From Syntrophaceae bacterium (GTDB taxonomy: Bacteria; Desulfobacterota; Syntrophia; Syntrophales; Smithellaceae): 64,000 bases of DNA. Made by a program: the position numbers and the translations under genes. The DNA is taken from positions 1 to 64,000 of the forward strand of contig JAFGLS010000195.1 in the NCBI GenBank assembly GCA_016927935.1. Reading direction: 5' to 3'. The notes under the pieces are model-generated. The model saw nothing but the letters and a program-made list of their open reading frames with translations, was not told the origin of the DNA and ran no database searches. Shown piece after piece: positions 29,930 to 39,354 of this stretch (its first letter is position 1; each line of letters starts with the position of its first letter).

Positions 29930-31213
29930 TTATTCATATCTTAAAGCTTCAGCGGGATCTATCTGGGAAGCCCTAAATGACGGATAAATTGTTGATAAAA
30001 AGCAAATAAGCAGAGTGCCGGCAACAATGATTAAAATGTCACCATAGTTCACTTTCGAAGGAAGCTCGCTTAAATAGTAAACATCCCCCGGCAAAAACTT
30101 AAAGTGAAAAATATTTTCCACGAAAAGCGACACCTGTTGTATATTTAAAGCCACTGCTATCCCTGCAATGCAACCCAATATAGTGCCGATAACACCGATA
30201 ATCATGCCCTGATAAATAAATATTTTCATCACGCTTAAAGAAGTCGCTCCCATTGATTTCAAAATAGCAATGTCTTTGTTCTTTTCCATTACAATCATGA
30301 TCAACGCGCTGATTATATTGAACGCGGCGACAAGAACAATTAAACTCAAAATAATAAACATGACGCGTTTTTCCAATTTTAAAGCGGAAAACAGGTTCTT
30401 ATTCATCTGCATCCAGTTTTGCGTCCAAAAAGGGAATCCCAGTTTACTTTGAATTTTTCTGGCAATAACATCAGCCTTGTAAATATCATCAACTTTTATA
30501 TCAATTCCTGTGACAGTATCGCCCGCTCGCAAAAATTTCTGACAGCTTTCCAAAGATAAATAAGCAAGAGTTGAATCGTATTCGTAGAATCCGGATTCAA
30601 ATATACCGACAACAACAAATTTTCCCATCAGGGGAACCATGCCCATGGGAGTTGGAATACTGACCGGAGAAATAATTGTCACGGTATCATATAGAAAAAT
30701 CCCCATGTTCCTGGCCATTTCTTTACCGATAATTATGCCTTCCGGTGGGGCGCCATCGTTTTTATAATTCAGAGAAATTTCCTGCGGAATTTTATTGAGA
30801 TAGTTAAGATGACCTTCTCTGATTTTTCCCAGATTTATAACTTTAAAAGCACTCTGGGTATCCAAAGCGCGGATGACTATACCGGTAACGCCATTGCCGT
30901 TGCGAATCATCGCCTGCGTGTAAATAAATGGTGTGGACGCAACAACTCCCTTTATGCCGGTAATTTTCTCGCGAACCTGCTGATAATTTTTCATGGGGCC
31001 GGTCATATCGGTTGTCACCTCCACATGAGCCTTGATCCCCAGAATTTTCGTGCGCAAATCATCCTCAAAACCGTTCATAACCGCCAACACGATAATCAAG
31101 GCCGCCACACCCAAAAAAATACCAAAGACCGATATGAAGGTAATCACGGAAACGAACATCTGTTTGCGTTTTGCTTTTAAATAGCGTCTGCTTATAAAAA
31201 GTTCGTAGGGCAT
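29930..31213 (-). CDS. Lipoprotein-releasing ABC transporter permease (LolC/LolE family)
   Basis: MPYELFISRRYLKAKRKQMFVSVITFISVFGIFLGVAALIIVLAVMNGFEDDLR; internal Met preferred as start. Confidence 0.92.
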   Translation of the reverse strand: MPYELFISRRYLKAKRKQMFVSVITFISVFGIFLGVAALIIVLAVMNGFEDDLRTKILGIKAHVEVTTDMTGPMKNYQQVREKITGIKGVVASTPFIYTQAMIRNGNGVTGIVIRALDTQSAFKVINLGKIREGHLNYLNKIPQEISLNYKNDGAPPEGIIIGKEMARNMGIFLYDTVTIISPVSIPTPMGMVPLMGKFVVVGIFESGFYEYDSTLAYLSLESCQKFLRAGDTVTGIDIKVDDIYKADVIARKIQSKLGFPFWTQNWMQMNKNLFSALKLEKRVMFIILSLIVLVAAFNIISALIMIVMEKNKDIAILKSMGATSLSVMKIFIYQGMIIGVIGTILGCIAGIAVALNIQQVSLFVENIFHFKFLPGDVYYLSELPSKVNYGDILIIVAGTLLICFLSTIYPSFRASQIDPAEALRYE

Positions 31214-31262
31214 TAAAATACTATTTCCTGTTTTGTAAATAAAATTATGGGGAAATTTTATT

Positions 31263-32744
31263 TTATTCCTGCTTCGTTCTGAGCAGCGGGAATAAAATAA
31301 CATCTCTGATGGAAGCTGCGTCAGTAAAAAGCATTACCAGACGGTCAATTCCGATGCCTTCTCCGGCGGTCGGCGGCATGGCGTATTCCAAAGTCCGGAT
31401 ATAGTCCTCATCCATTTCATGAGCTTCTTCACTGCCTTCTTCTCTTTCCTTTAATTGCTGAAGGAATCTCTCTTTTTGATCGACAGGATCGTTTAATTCT
31501 GAAAATGCGTTGGCAATCTCTCTGCCGCAAATATACAATTCAAAACGATCAACGATATCTTCATCATTTTTTGATCTTCTGGAAAGTGGAGAGATAATTA
31601 CCGGATAATGAGTTACAAATGTCGGTTGAACAAGTTTCTTCTCCACTCCTTCATCGAAAACAGCCATTAAAATTTTCCCCAAATGATCCGTCGGCTTAAC
31701 ATTACATCCGGCCTTTCGGGCAAAAGCCAGAGCCTTTTTTTGATCTTTCAGACAGGCTGGTTCCATTCCGACTAATTGCACAAGCGCTTCTTTCACGGAA
31801 ATACGCCGCCAGGGCGGAGTTAAATCTATTGGTGTGTTCTGATAATTAAATTTCAATTTGCCGAATATATTCTTGGCCAGAAAAACAAATAAATCCTCGG
31901 TAAGAGACATCAAATCCTCATAAGTGCTGTATGCCTGGTAAAACTCCAACATGGTAAACTCGGGATTATGAAATGTGGAAATGCCTTCATTGCGGAAGTT
32001 CCTGTTGATTTCATAAACTCTCTCCAAGCCGCCGGTAACAAGCCTTTTCAAATAAAGCTCCGGAGCTATACGCAGATAAAAATCCATATTAAGGGCGTTG
32101 TGATGAGTTTTAAAAGGACGGGCTAAGGCACCACCGGCATGCGACTGCATCATCGGTGTTTCCACTTCCAGAAAATCCCGCTCATCCATAAACTGCCGGA
32201 TTAATTTTATAATACGGCTGCGCCGGTGGAAGATTTCCTTAACTTTGGGATTGGCAATCAAATCCAAATATCTCTGACGGTATCTTGTTTCGATATCGGT
32301 AAGACCATGCCACTTTTCCGGCAAAGGCCGTATTGATTTGGACAGTAGAATTAACTTCTGAGCTTCAATTGTCAATTCATTGGTTTTTGTGCGAAACAAT
32401 TTCCCGGAAATATAAATAATATCGCCTATATCCAGTTTCTTAAAAACAAAATAGTCCTCGGCGCTTAAAATATTTTTACCAATGTAACCCTGAATCTGCC
32501 CTTTATAATCCTGAATTTTTATAAACGCTGCTTTGCCGAAATTACGTACAGCCATTAAACGTCCGGCCACGGAAAAGGTACTTTTTAATTTGGCCAGAGT
32601 TTCGCTGTCAGATGAGCCAAAATCAGCCAATATTTCTTTCGTTGTATTTTGAGGTTTGATATCATTGGGATATAAATCAACTCCAGCCGATTTTAAATCA
32701 GATATTTTTTCCCGACGGATGTTCAAAAGTTCATTATCTTCCAT
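31263..32744 (-). CDS. lysS: Lysyl-tRNA synthetase (class II)
   Basis: FLEVETPMMQSHAGGALARPFKTHHNAL, GEGIGIDRLVMLFTDAASIRDVILFP. Confidence 0.97.
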   Translation of the reverse strand: MEDNELLNIRREKISDLKSAGVDLYPNDIKPQNTTKEILADFGSSDSETLAKLKSTFSVAGRLMAVRNFGKAAFIKIQDYKGQIQGYIGKNILSAEDYFVFKKLDIGDIIYISGKLFRTKTNELTIEAQKLILLSKSIRPLPEKWHGLTDIETRYRQRYLDLIANPKVKEIFHRRSRIIKLIRQFMDERDFLEVETPMMQSHAGGALARPFKTHHNALNMDFYLRIAPELYLKRLVTGGLERVYEINRNFRNEGISTFHNPEFTMLEFYQAYSTYEDLMSLTEDLFVFLAKNIFGKLKFNYQNTPIDLTPPWRRISVKEALVQLVGMEPACLKDQKKALAFARKAGCNVKPTDHLGKILMAVFDEGVEKKLVQPTFVTHYPVIISPLSRRSKNDEDIVDRFELYICGREIANAFSELNDPVDQKERFLQQLKEREEGSEEAHEMDEDYIRTLEYAMPPTAGEGIGIDRLVMLFTDAASIRDVILFPLLRTKQE

Positions 32745-32965
32745 AGTTTCCCCACTTTTGTGAAGTTTGTTTAACTATATTCTTTTAGCCAAATAGTCAA
32801 GTATAACAATATTATTTATGAAAATGGATTCCCTCCAAAAAGCAGTTTGATAAATGGATAAATGCTTATTAAGCCCAACATTACGCGATAATGCGTAAAC
32901 CTTCTAAATATGTTAAAAATGTTGTATGTATACACTCAAGTACATCTTATCAAAGGAAACCATCA

Positions 32966-35116
32966 ATGTTTGAAAATCCACTGCACTTACTCATGAATCC
33001 AAAATCCATCGCTGTGGTCGGGGCAAACAATATCCCGACGAAAATGGGCACCATCCAGGCCTTGAGTATTTTAAAGGACGGCTATCAGGGCAAGGTTTTT
33101 CCTATCCATCCCAAAGAGAAAAATGTCCTGGGATTAAAAACCTACACTTCCCCTGAAGACCTGCCGGAAGTTCCCGATTTGGCCGTGCTGATAGTTCCGA
33201 TAAAATCCGTCATTCCCCTTATTGAGAGCTTCGGCAAAATCGGCACAAAAAGAGCAATCATTATCACGGGTGGCTTCAGGGAAACAGGCGAAGCCGGTCA
33301 GAAGATGGAAAACGAGCTCAATGAAACGGCCAATCTTTACGGACTGCGTTTTGTCGGTCCCAATTGCCTGGGAATATTCAACTCTCAAATTTCCTTAAAC
33401 ACGACCGTTTTCACTATTTCCAGAGAACCGGGTTTCATGGGCTTTGCCTCACAGAGCGGCACCTACGTGACTCAGGCGGTTCCCGCTTTGAAAAAAAGAG
33501 GTTTCCGTTTCAGCAAAGCCTTGAGTCTGGGCAATGAAGCCAATATCAATATGGTTGACGCACTGGAATATCTTGGAGAGGATGAGCAGACCAAAGCCAT
33601 CATTCTTTACATAGAAGGAATCCGCGACGGAAAAAGATTCGTTGAAGTCGCCCGCAAAATTACACCGCGCAAACCGGTGATCGCGCAGTATGTGGGCGGA
33701 TCCGCCTCCGGCGCTCGTGCGGGAAAGAGCCACACGGGAGCCATGGCCGGGCCTGATTTCCTCTATAACGGGATTTTCAAGCAGGCCGGAATCATCAGAG
33801 TGGATTCGGTTGAAGATCTCTATGCCAACGGCTGGACCATGGCCACCCAGCCGCCGCTCAAAGGAAACCGCGTGGGCATCATGACCAACTCCGGCGGCCC
33901 GTCAACAACCATTTCTTATGTCTGCGATTCTCTCGGACTCACGGTGCCGCGTTTTTCCGATGACCTGCAGAAGGAAATCAGAAAACACATCGAGCCGCAC
34001 GCCTCGGCTGCCAATCCTGTTGATTTGACATTCGACGTGAGTATAAAGAAACTCGCCATAACGCTTCCGGAAATAATCGCGAAGAGTGGCGAAGTTGATG
34101 CTATTGTCATTCACGGGGTAATGATGACCGGTTATATGCGCGAAATTTATCCGCATATGAAGGAAATGGCCGGCAATATTTCCCTGGAGGAATTTTTAAA
34201 GTTCGCCAAACCGGTTGTCAACGAGGTTTTTGAACTGCCCCGTAAATACAACATGCCTTTTCTGATTTCTTCTTTTTTTGACGAAGAAGACTGCTACACC
34301 AAAGGCTATATGGACAACAACGTTCCCGTTTTTCGATTCCCGGAAAAAGCCGCCATCGCCTTGGGCTGTCTTTACCGTTACAAACAAATCAGGGAACGCA
34401 TGCCTCACCAAGAAGTTGTTCTACCAGAAATAAATAAGTCGGCGATGGAAATTATCAGGCATGCGCAAAAAAACAACCATAAGGCTCTGAATGAATATGA
34501 GGCCAAAAAGCTGCTTGCCTGCTATGGCGTGCCAATAACAAAAGAAGAACTGGCAGCGACGATTGAAGAAACTGTGGCAGCCGCTGCAAAAATTGGCTAT
34601 CCGGTGGCACTCAAAGCCTGCAGTTGGAAAATCATGCACAAAAGCGGCAAGGGACTTATCGCGCTTAATGTAGAAAACGAAACACAACTGAAAAAGGAAT
34701 TTGAAAATATTCAAAAAAACGCCGGAAAGGCAGTGCTGGTACTGGTGCAGGAAATGCTCAAAGGCAGCCGAGAATTCCTGGCCGGCATGACGCGCTTTGC
34801 CGGTTTTGGTCCCTGCGTTATTTTTGGACTGGGCGGAGTATTCACGGAAGTTTTCAAAGACACATCTTTGCGCCTTGCGCCCGTTGCCGATACAGACGTG
34901 CAAGAAATGTTTGCGGAAATCAAAGCCAATAAACTGCTTGATGAATTCCGGGGAATGCCGAAGGTTAAAACAGATAAACTCTCTCAGATAATTCAAGCAG
35001 TGGGAAATATAGCCCTTCTACATCCGGAAATTGCCGAGATCGATCTCAATCCGATTATCATCAACGGAACGGAGCCGGTTGTCGCCGACGCACTGATTGT
35101 GCTGGAAAGTAAATGA
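32966..35116 (+). CDS. Acetate/acyl-CoA ligase (ADP-forming), fused alpha-beta type
   Basis: MNPKSIAVVGANNIPTKMG CoA-binding domain and C-terminal ATP-grasp (YGVPITKEELAATIEE, EMLKGSREFLAGMTRFAGFGPCVIFGLGGVFTEVFKD). Confidence 0.88.
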   Translation: MFENPLHLLMNPKSIAVVGANNIPTKMGTIQALSILKDGYQGKVFPIHPKEKNVLGLKTYTSPEDLPEVPDLAVLIVPIKSVIPLIESFGKIGTKRAIIITGGFRETGEAGQKMENELNETANLYGLRFVGPNCLGIFNSQISLNTTVFTISREPGFMGFASQSGTYVTQAVPALKKRGFRFSKALSLGNEANINMVDALEYLGEDEQTKAIILYIEGIRDGKRFVEVARKITPRKPVIAQYVGGSASGARAGKSHTGAMAGPDFLYNGIFKQAGIIRVDSVEDLYANGWTMATQPPLKGNRVGIMTNSGGPSTTISYVCDSLGLTVPRFSDDLQKEIRKHIEPHASAANPVDLTFDVSIKKLAITLPEIIAKSGEVDAIVIHGVMMTGYMREIYPHMKEMAGNISLEEFLKFAKPVVNEVFELPRKYNMPFLISSFFDEEDCYTKGYMDNNVPVFRFPEKAAIALGCLYRYKQIRERMPHQEVVLPEINKSAMEIIRHAQKNNHKALNEYEAKKLLACYGVPITKEELAATIEETVAAAAKIGYPVALKACSWKIMHKSGKGLIALNVENETQLKKEFENIQKNAGKAVLVLVQEMLKGSREFLAGMTRFAGFGPCVIFGLGGVFTEVFKDTSLRLAPVADTDVQEMFAEIKANKLLDEFRGMPKVKTDKLSQIIQAVGNIALLHPEIAEIDLNPIIINGTEPVVADALIVLESK

Positions 35117-35134
35117 TAATTAACGTAGAGCTCT

Positions 35135-35172
35135 GTGCGGCGTATCATTTATGTCCGCACCAGTGCTTTTTT
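35135..35172 (+). terminator. Possible terminator after the ADP-forming acyl-CoA ligase
   Basis: GTGCGG...CCGCAC hairpin followed by cagtgcTTTTTT. Confidence 0.35.
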
Positions 35173-35704
35173 AGCGACGGTCAGCATTGAACCCGATGCG
35201 TCTTGTCTTCGGAGGCAGCGTTGGGTCCATCAGTTGCTTGATCGCTTCGACCAGGACCATTATCTGTTCGTCATGGTCGCCTAATTTTCTCTCCAACTCT
35301 GCAATCTTTCTCGCCAGTTCTTTATGTCCGGAGATCATCTCTCGAAGCCGGACAAAGGCTCTTACGACAAATACGCTGACATCGATCGCCTTGGACGAAT
35401 TCAGCACACTCGCTGCCATGATTGCACCGTGTTCCGTGAAGGCGCAAGGATTGAACGGTGAGAACTTCAGGTTCTGAAGGTGGTCACAGTTTGTTACCAC
35501 CTCCTGCTTCTCCTTTTTAGTGAGGCGGAACATGAAGTCAGGAGGGAAACGGTCAGCATTTCGGCGAATGGCTTGATTGAGGGCCTTGGTAGTAACACCA
35601 TAAGCTTCAGCAAGGTCGCTGTCTATGATTACCTTCTCGCCGCGAATCAGCAGTATTCGCTGCTGGATCTTGCCGATTTTAACCAACTCTTGCGACTTCA
35701 CCAT
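35171..35704 (-). CDS. ORF6N domain-containing protein
   Basis: RGEKVIIDSDLAEAYGVTTKALNQAIRRNADRFPPDFMFRLTKKEKQEVVTNCDHL..FTEHGAIMAASVLNS. Confidence 0.88.
   Translation of the reverse strand: MVKSQELVKIGKIQQRILLIRGEKVIIDSDLAEAYGVTTKALNQAIRRNADRFPPDFMFRLTKKEKQEVVTNCDHLQNLKFSPFNPCAFTEHGAIMAASVLNSSKAIDVSVFVVRAFVRLREMISGHKELARKIAELERKLGDHDEQIMVLVEAIKQLMDPTLPPKTRRIGFNADRR
35477..35502. promoter_or_regulatory. Palindrome within the ORF6N coding sequence (AAGGTGGTCACAGTTTGTTACCACCT)
   Basis: Dyad GGTGGT..ACCACC; 22 of 26 positions match 35725..35750. Confidence 0.6.
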
Positions 35705-35724
35705 CCCACCTCCCTATGCACCCA

Positions 35725-35750
35725 AAGTGGTCGCAGATTGTGACCACCTT
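35725..35750. promoter_or_regulatory. Putative operator upstream of the ORF6N gene (GTGGTCGCAGATTGTGACCAC core)
   Basis: Dyad about 20 bp upstream of the start codon; related to 35477..35502. Confidence 0.6.
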
Positions 35751-36036
35751 TTCAATCCTACTTCGGCCCTGACAATGTTTATGCAGTCCGTATAATTCTG
35801 TAAACACAGACAGTTACTTCTGTATAAATCGTTTTTGAGTGTTTTCTTTATAACAATTATAGTTAAATAAAATCAAGCCATTAAATCCTAATTTATACTT
35901 TTTCGTTTCCGGTTTATCTCTTTAAGGTTTAAATGAAATTTTTAATTGACTTGAAAACTGCTGTCAGTTTAGGTTTTGCCTGAGATTACTTTCCTGATTT
36001 TTTTTAGATTGCTGGAATCTTATTTGTTACCTTACT

Positions 36037-37224
36037 TTAAATTCCAAACCAGCCTTTAAACTGTTGGATTTTTACGTCCTTCTCCAACTCCGAATCTAAT
36101 AATTCCTTATAGAATGGAGCTACACGTAGAGATATGGTTTTGCCGTTTTTCCATGGCCACCATGCACAATAAACAAAAGCATCTCTGTTCGTATCTGTTG
36201 TAAAAAGCAATTGACCCGGCCAGAGATCATTAAGATCAACATTGATGCGCTGTACGGTATCAGGTGCTTTTTTAATACTAGATCTGTTCCACATAGTGCT
36301 GAAATATTGTTTCAAAATTTCACAAATGTTGTCTATTTTTTCCACACCAAACTCGGCTAAAACAGTTTCAAACCGATTGTCCCATTTCCACGATAAAACA
36401 CCTTCAAATGCGTTCATTAATTCTTTGCAACTGTCTTCCATTTCTGTTTTATTAAGGTTGAAAGAAATTTTATCTTTATCAGGATTAAGCCATGTTTCTG
36501 CTTCTTCAACCGTTGAAAAAACAGACATGATCAAAGCACGATTGACAGCAACATCTTCGGCGAACTTCATAAGTTTTTTATCAGAATTTATGATAACAAG
36601 GGCAATAGCTTTGTAAAAAGCTGCTCCTATATTGCTTGCGCTGGAAACAATTTCATGTATATCCAGCACTTGTAAGCATTTTCCGCTTAGATGCGATTCA
36701 ATGAGAATCCTCCGGGAGTTGCGTTCTACGCACACTCTATGAATGTCTTTCAGACATTTTAATACATTTTCCTTCGTATTCTCACCTGTTACAATAAAGT
36801 GCAAATGTGTTGATTTTTGAACTATTGTTAAAAAAGGCTGAAGATCATTTCTCTTACTTTTACAAGATGAACACAGGCCATAGATATAAACATCTTCCGT
36901 TTGAAAATCTAAGCTCTGTTTTTGCTCTTCGGTAATACCGGACTGAAATGACAAATCTGCATCAATTATTTTACTGCATTTTTGACAGATAAGATGAGAA
37001 TGCGGAAGGACATTGGCATCATATCTCTTGCAATCCTGTTTGGGAATTACAAGTTCACGGATAATCCCTTCTTGTTTCAACAAGTAAAGTGTATTGTAAA
37101 CTGTGGTCAGTGAAATCGACGAAATTTCTTTAGAGACAGTCTGATAAATATCATTGACAGTTGGGTGAGACGTGTTTTCTTTAAGATAATTAATAATAGC
37201 GTTTCTTTGTACCGTTTTTCTCAT
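36037..37224 (-). CDS. Fur/PerR-family regulator fused to a SpoIIAA/STAS-like segment and a further C-terminal domain
   Basis: N-terminal winged helix (MRKTVQRNAIINYLKENTSHPTVNDIYQTV) and CQKCSKIIDADL..CSSC zinc cysteines, then about 270 aa beyond Fur. Confidence 0.8.
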   Translation of the reverse strand: MRKTVQRNAIINYLKENTSHPTVNDIYQTVSKEISSISLTTVYNTLYLLKQEGIIRELVIPKQDCKRYDANVLPHSHLICQKCSKIIDADLSFQSGITEEQKQSLDFQTEDVYIYGLCSSCKSKRNDLQPFLTIVQKSTHLHFIVTGENTKENVLKCLKDIHRVCVERNSRRILIESHLSGKCLQVLDIHEIVSSASNIGAAFYKAIALVIINSDKKLMKFAEDVAVNRALIMSVFSTVEEAETWLNPDKDKISFNLNKTEMEDSCKELMNAFEGVLSWKWDNRFETVLAEFGVEKIDNICEILKQYFSTMWNRSSIKKAPDTVQRINVDLNDLWPGQLLFTTDTNRDAFVYCAWWPWKNGKTISLRVAPFYKELLDSELEKDVKIQQFKGWFGI

Positions 37225-37315
37225 AATAAAATATTAAACTTTTATGTTGACTTCTCGTCGTTTTCCTTTTCAGGAAACTATATCTAAATATATGTAAATT
37301 GCAAGATTTTTCTTC

Positions 37316-37343
37316 AAAATATATCCGTTTTCGGATATATTTT
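37316..37343. promoter_or_regulatory. Putative operator upstream of the XRE gene
   Basis: Perfect inverted repeat AAAATATATCCG-TTTT-CGGATATATTTT. Confidence 0.65.
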
Positions 37344-37374
37344 TATGCTATTATAAAGTAAAAAGGATTTACCT

Positions 37375-37689
37375 ATGGATTATATAAGAAAACGAATTGA
37401 AAAAAGAATGGAAGAACTGAATATAGGACAGCTTGAAATTGCAAAAAGGGCTAAAGTTTCTCAATCTACCATAAACCGGGTTTTAAATACGCCAACTAAG
37501 AGTCGCATAGATACTCTTTATAAAATTGCCAAAGCTTTAAACATTCCTCTTGAATATCTGGTTATAAAGAACGAAATTAAGGCTTTATTATCCAGAACGA
37601 TAGGAGATATGAACGATCAGGAATTACAAGATACTATTCTGCATATTGAAAAAGAAAGAGCCTGGAAAAAAATAAAATCAAAAAAATAA
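37375..37689 (+). CDS. XRE-family helix-turn-helix regulator
   Basis: LNIGQLEIAKRAKVSQSTINRVLNTPTKSRIDTLYKIAKALNIPLEYLV. Confidence 0.88.
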   Translation: MDYIRKRIEKRMEELNIGQLEIAKRAKVSQSTINRVLNTPTKSRIDTLYKIAKALNIPLEYLVIKNEIKALLSRTIGDMNDQELQDTILHIEKERAWKKIKSKK

Positions 37690-37797
37690 TGCAATAATTC
37701 GAATTACAGAAATTCATATTCTATAAAATCACACAATAAATTAAGTCCTATTGGCACTGGAAAAATATTAATAATGGCAATAGAAGTTATAAAAAAT

Positions 37798-37813
37798 TAT
37801 CCGTTTACGGATA
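37798..37813. promoter_or_regulatory. Second TATCCG-N4-CGGATA palindrome
   Basis: TATCCGTTTACGGATA, same core as 37316..37343. Confidence 0.5.
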
Positions 37814-37886
37814 TTAATTATCGAGTATTAAAAAGACGTAAATACAATGCATCAATAAACGAAACCCAGCTGTTTAATTTTGATAT

Positions 37887-38672
37887 CTATTTGGATTTTG
37901 GTTCGTTAATTTTTGTAAGAATTAAAAATGGATTAAGATTTTTACTCTTTCGTTTCCAGGAGATGTAATTCTGAATTTTTTTGGTAGCTTTGTTGGGCGT
38001 ATCTACGAATTCAACTCCCGCCTCATAATATTTATCTTTATTAATGATTTTTATCCATTTTACCTTCCCCAGGGCGGTTATCTGTTTTTCAAGGGTTTTT
38101 AATTTGAAATCTATCCTGACAAGAGTATCAACAGGCAGAAAAAACTCACCGCGAATTTTAGTTCCTGACAAAGAGATATTCTCACTGTATTTATAAGAAA
38201 TTTTATTTTTAGGAGGGATGACGTACACGGTGACTTCGTTAAATTCTTTCAGTCTTTCCGCTTTTCTTCTTTCTTTAATGGCGTTTTGTTCCCCGCCTTT
38301 TTGTTTGCCTTTCAGCCACAATCTGGCTAAATCTATATCAGTAAACCATTTTAATGACAATCCGGCACCATAAGCCACCTTTTCCTGAAAATCCTGGAAA
38401 TCCGCATTCTCCGGAATGTCCACAATGGCAGTCTTGACATGACTGTAAGCAGAATAATTTCTTACACGGGAATATGCTTCAAGATATCCGACACGTCCCT
38501 TTACTTTGCGGACATCCAATAACAATTTCTCGATTTTCGTTGACGCCAGGATATCATTAAATTCATTCTCCATATTTTTATAATAATCTTTTGTCACTCT
38601 TCCGGTAATGACAATTTCCAGTATTTCGTTTTTTACAGATGACGTAATTTTATATTCTGCTTTTTTTTCCAT
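37887..38672 (-). CDS. SpoIIAA/STAS-like plus PilZ-like domain protein
   Basis: N-terminal SpoIIAA-like fold pattern (ILEIVITGRVTKDYYKNMENEFNDILA..FTDIDLARLWL), C-terminal PilZ-like ISLSGTKIRGEFFLPVDTLVRIDFKL..YEAGVEFVD. Confidence 0.65.
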   Translation of the reverse strand: MEKKAEYKITSSVKNEILEIVITGRVTKDYYKNMENEFNDILASTKIEKLLLDVRKVKGRVGYLEAYSRVRNYSAYSHVKTAIVDIPENADFQDFQEKVAYGAGLSLKWFTDIDLARLWLKGKQKGGEQNAIKERRKAERLKEFNEVTVYVIPPKNKISYKYSENISLSGTKIRGEFFLPVDTLVRIDFKLKTLEKQITALGKVKWIKIINKDKYYEAGVEFVDTPNKATKKIQNYISWKRKSKNLNPFLILTKINEPKSK

Positions 38673-38705
38673 TTTAACTCTCTATTATTTCCTCTTTTTA
38701 AGAAC

Positions 38706-38945
38706 CTATAAATATTCTATCTCCATTTCGTTCCTTTTCTTTAGCTCTTCTCTTAACTGTATTTCATAATATTTCATCATACTTTTACTCTGTTTGACTT
38801 TTTCTTTATAATAGTCATCAGAAGGATATTTTTTAGTTAATTCGGTGTAGTATTTAATATCGGCCTGGTAGCTTTCTATGGTTTGTTCAAGGTAATCTAT
38901 TAACTCTTCCGATTTTTTTATTTCGTCATTTAAAAAATCTTTCAT
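38706..38945 (-). CDS. Small predicted coiled-coil protein, unknown
   Basis: 79-aa Glu/Lys/Tyr-rich ORF collinear with its neighbours. Confidence 0.6.
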   Translation of the reverse strand: MKDFLNDEIKKSEELIDYLEQTIESYQADIKYYTELTKKYPSDDYYKEKVKQSKSMMKYYEIQLREELKKRNEMEIEYL

Positions 38946-38959
38946 TAATCCTCTTAAAC

Positions 38960-39175
38960 TTAATCTCTTCTCACTATTGTACTTGCCAAAGGGATAATTA
39001 CTTCTCCCGTTTTGTGCTGATCTATAATCACATAATCATCTCCGACATGCTTGATAATGTCGTCTTTTTTACGGCTGGAAAATAAATGAATACAAAAGAA
39101 CGCGTCATAAGTTTCTCCGAGATGACATTTGTGCCCAACATACTTTTTAAGTATCTCCCTATATGAATTTTCCAT
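38960..39175 (-). CDS. Small hypothetical protein
   Basis: 71-aa ORF collinear with 38706..38945. Confidence 0.6.
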   Translation of the reverse strand: MENSYREILKKYVGHKCHLGETYDAFFCIHLFSSRKKDDIIKHVGDDYVIIDQHKTGEVIIPLASTIVRRD

Positions 39176-39354
39176 ACTTTTCCCTCCACCTTAAAAATAT
39201 GTATATTTTAGTACACCCTATCATAGAAAATATCAATCCCCCTGAAGCAAAATTTTTGATGATTACCATTTGAAAGGTTGAACGATTTTCAATTATAGGA
39301 AGTTATTAATTGATTTTGACGCTCACTATCGTGTGCAGTTCCGTTCAGAGCTGT

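Noticed and set aside
33690-34996. Several ORFs within the ADP-forming acyl-CoA ligase (e.g. 34421..34996 -)
   Set aside because: Shadow frames of a strongly conserved CDS.
37774-37968. 64-aa plus-strand ORF after the XRE gene
   Set aside because: Overlaps the 3' end of the STAS-PilZ gene, no recognisable domain, no clear RBS; start overlaps the second palindrome.
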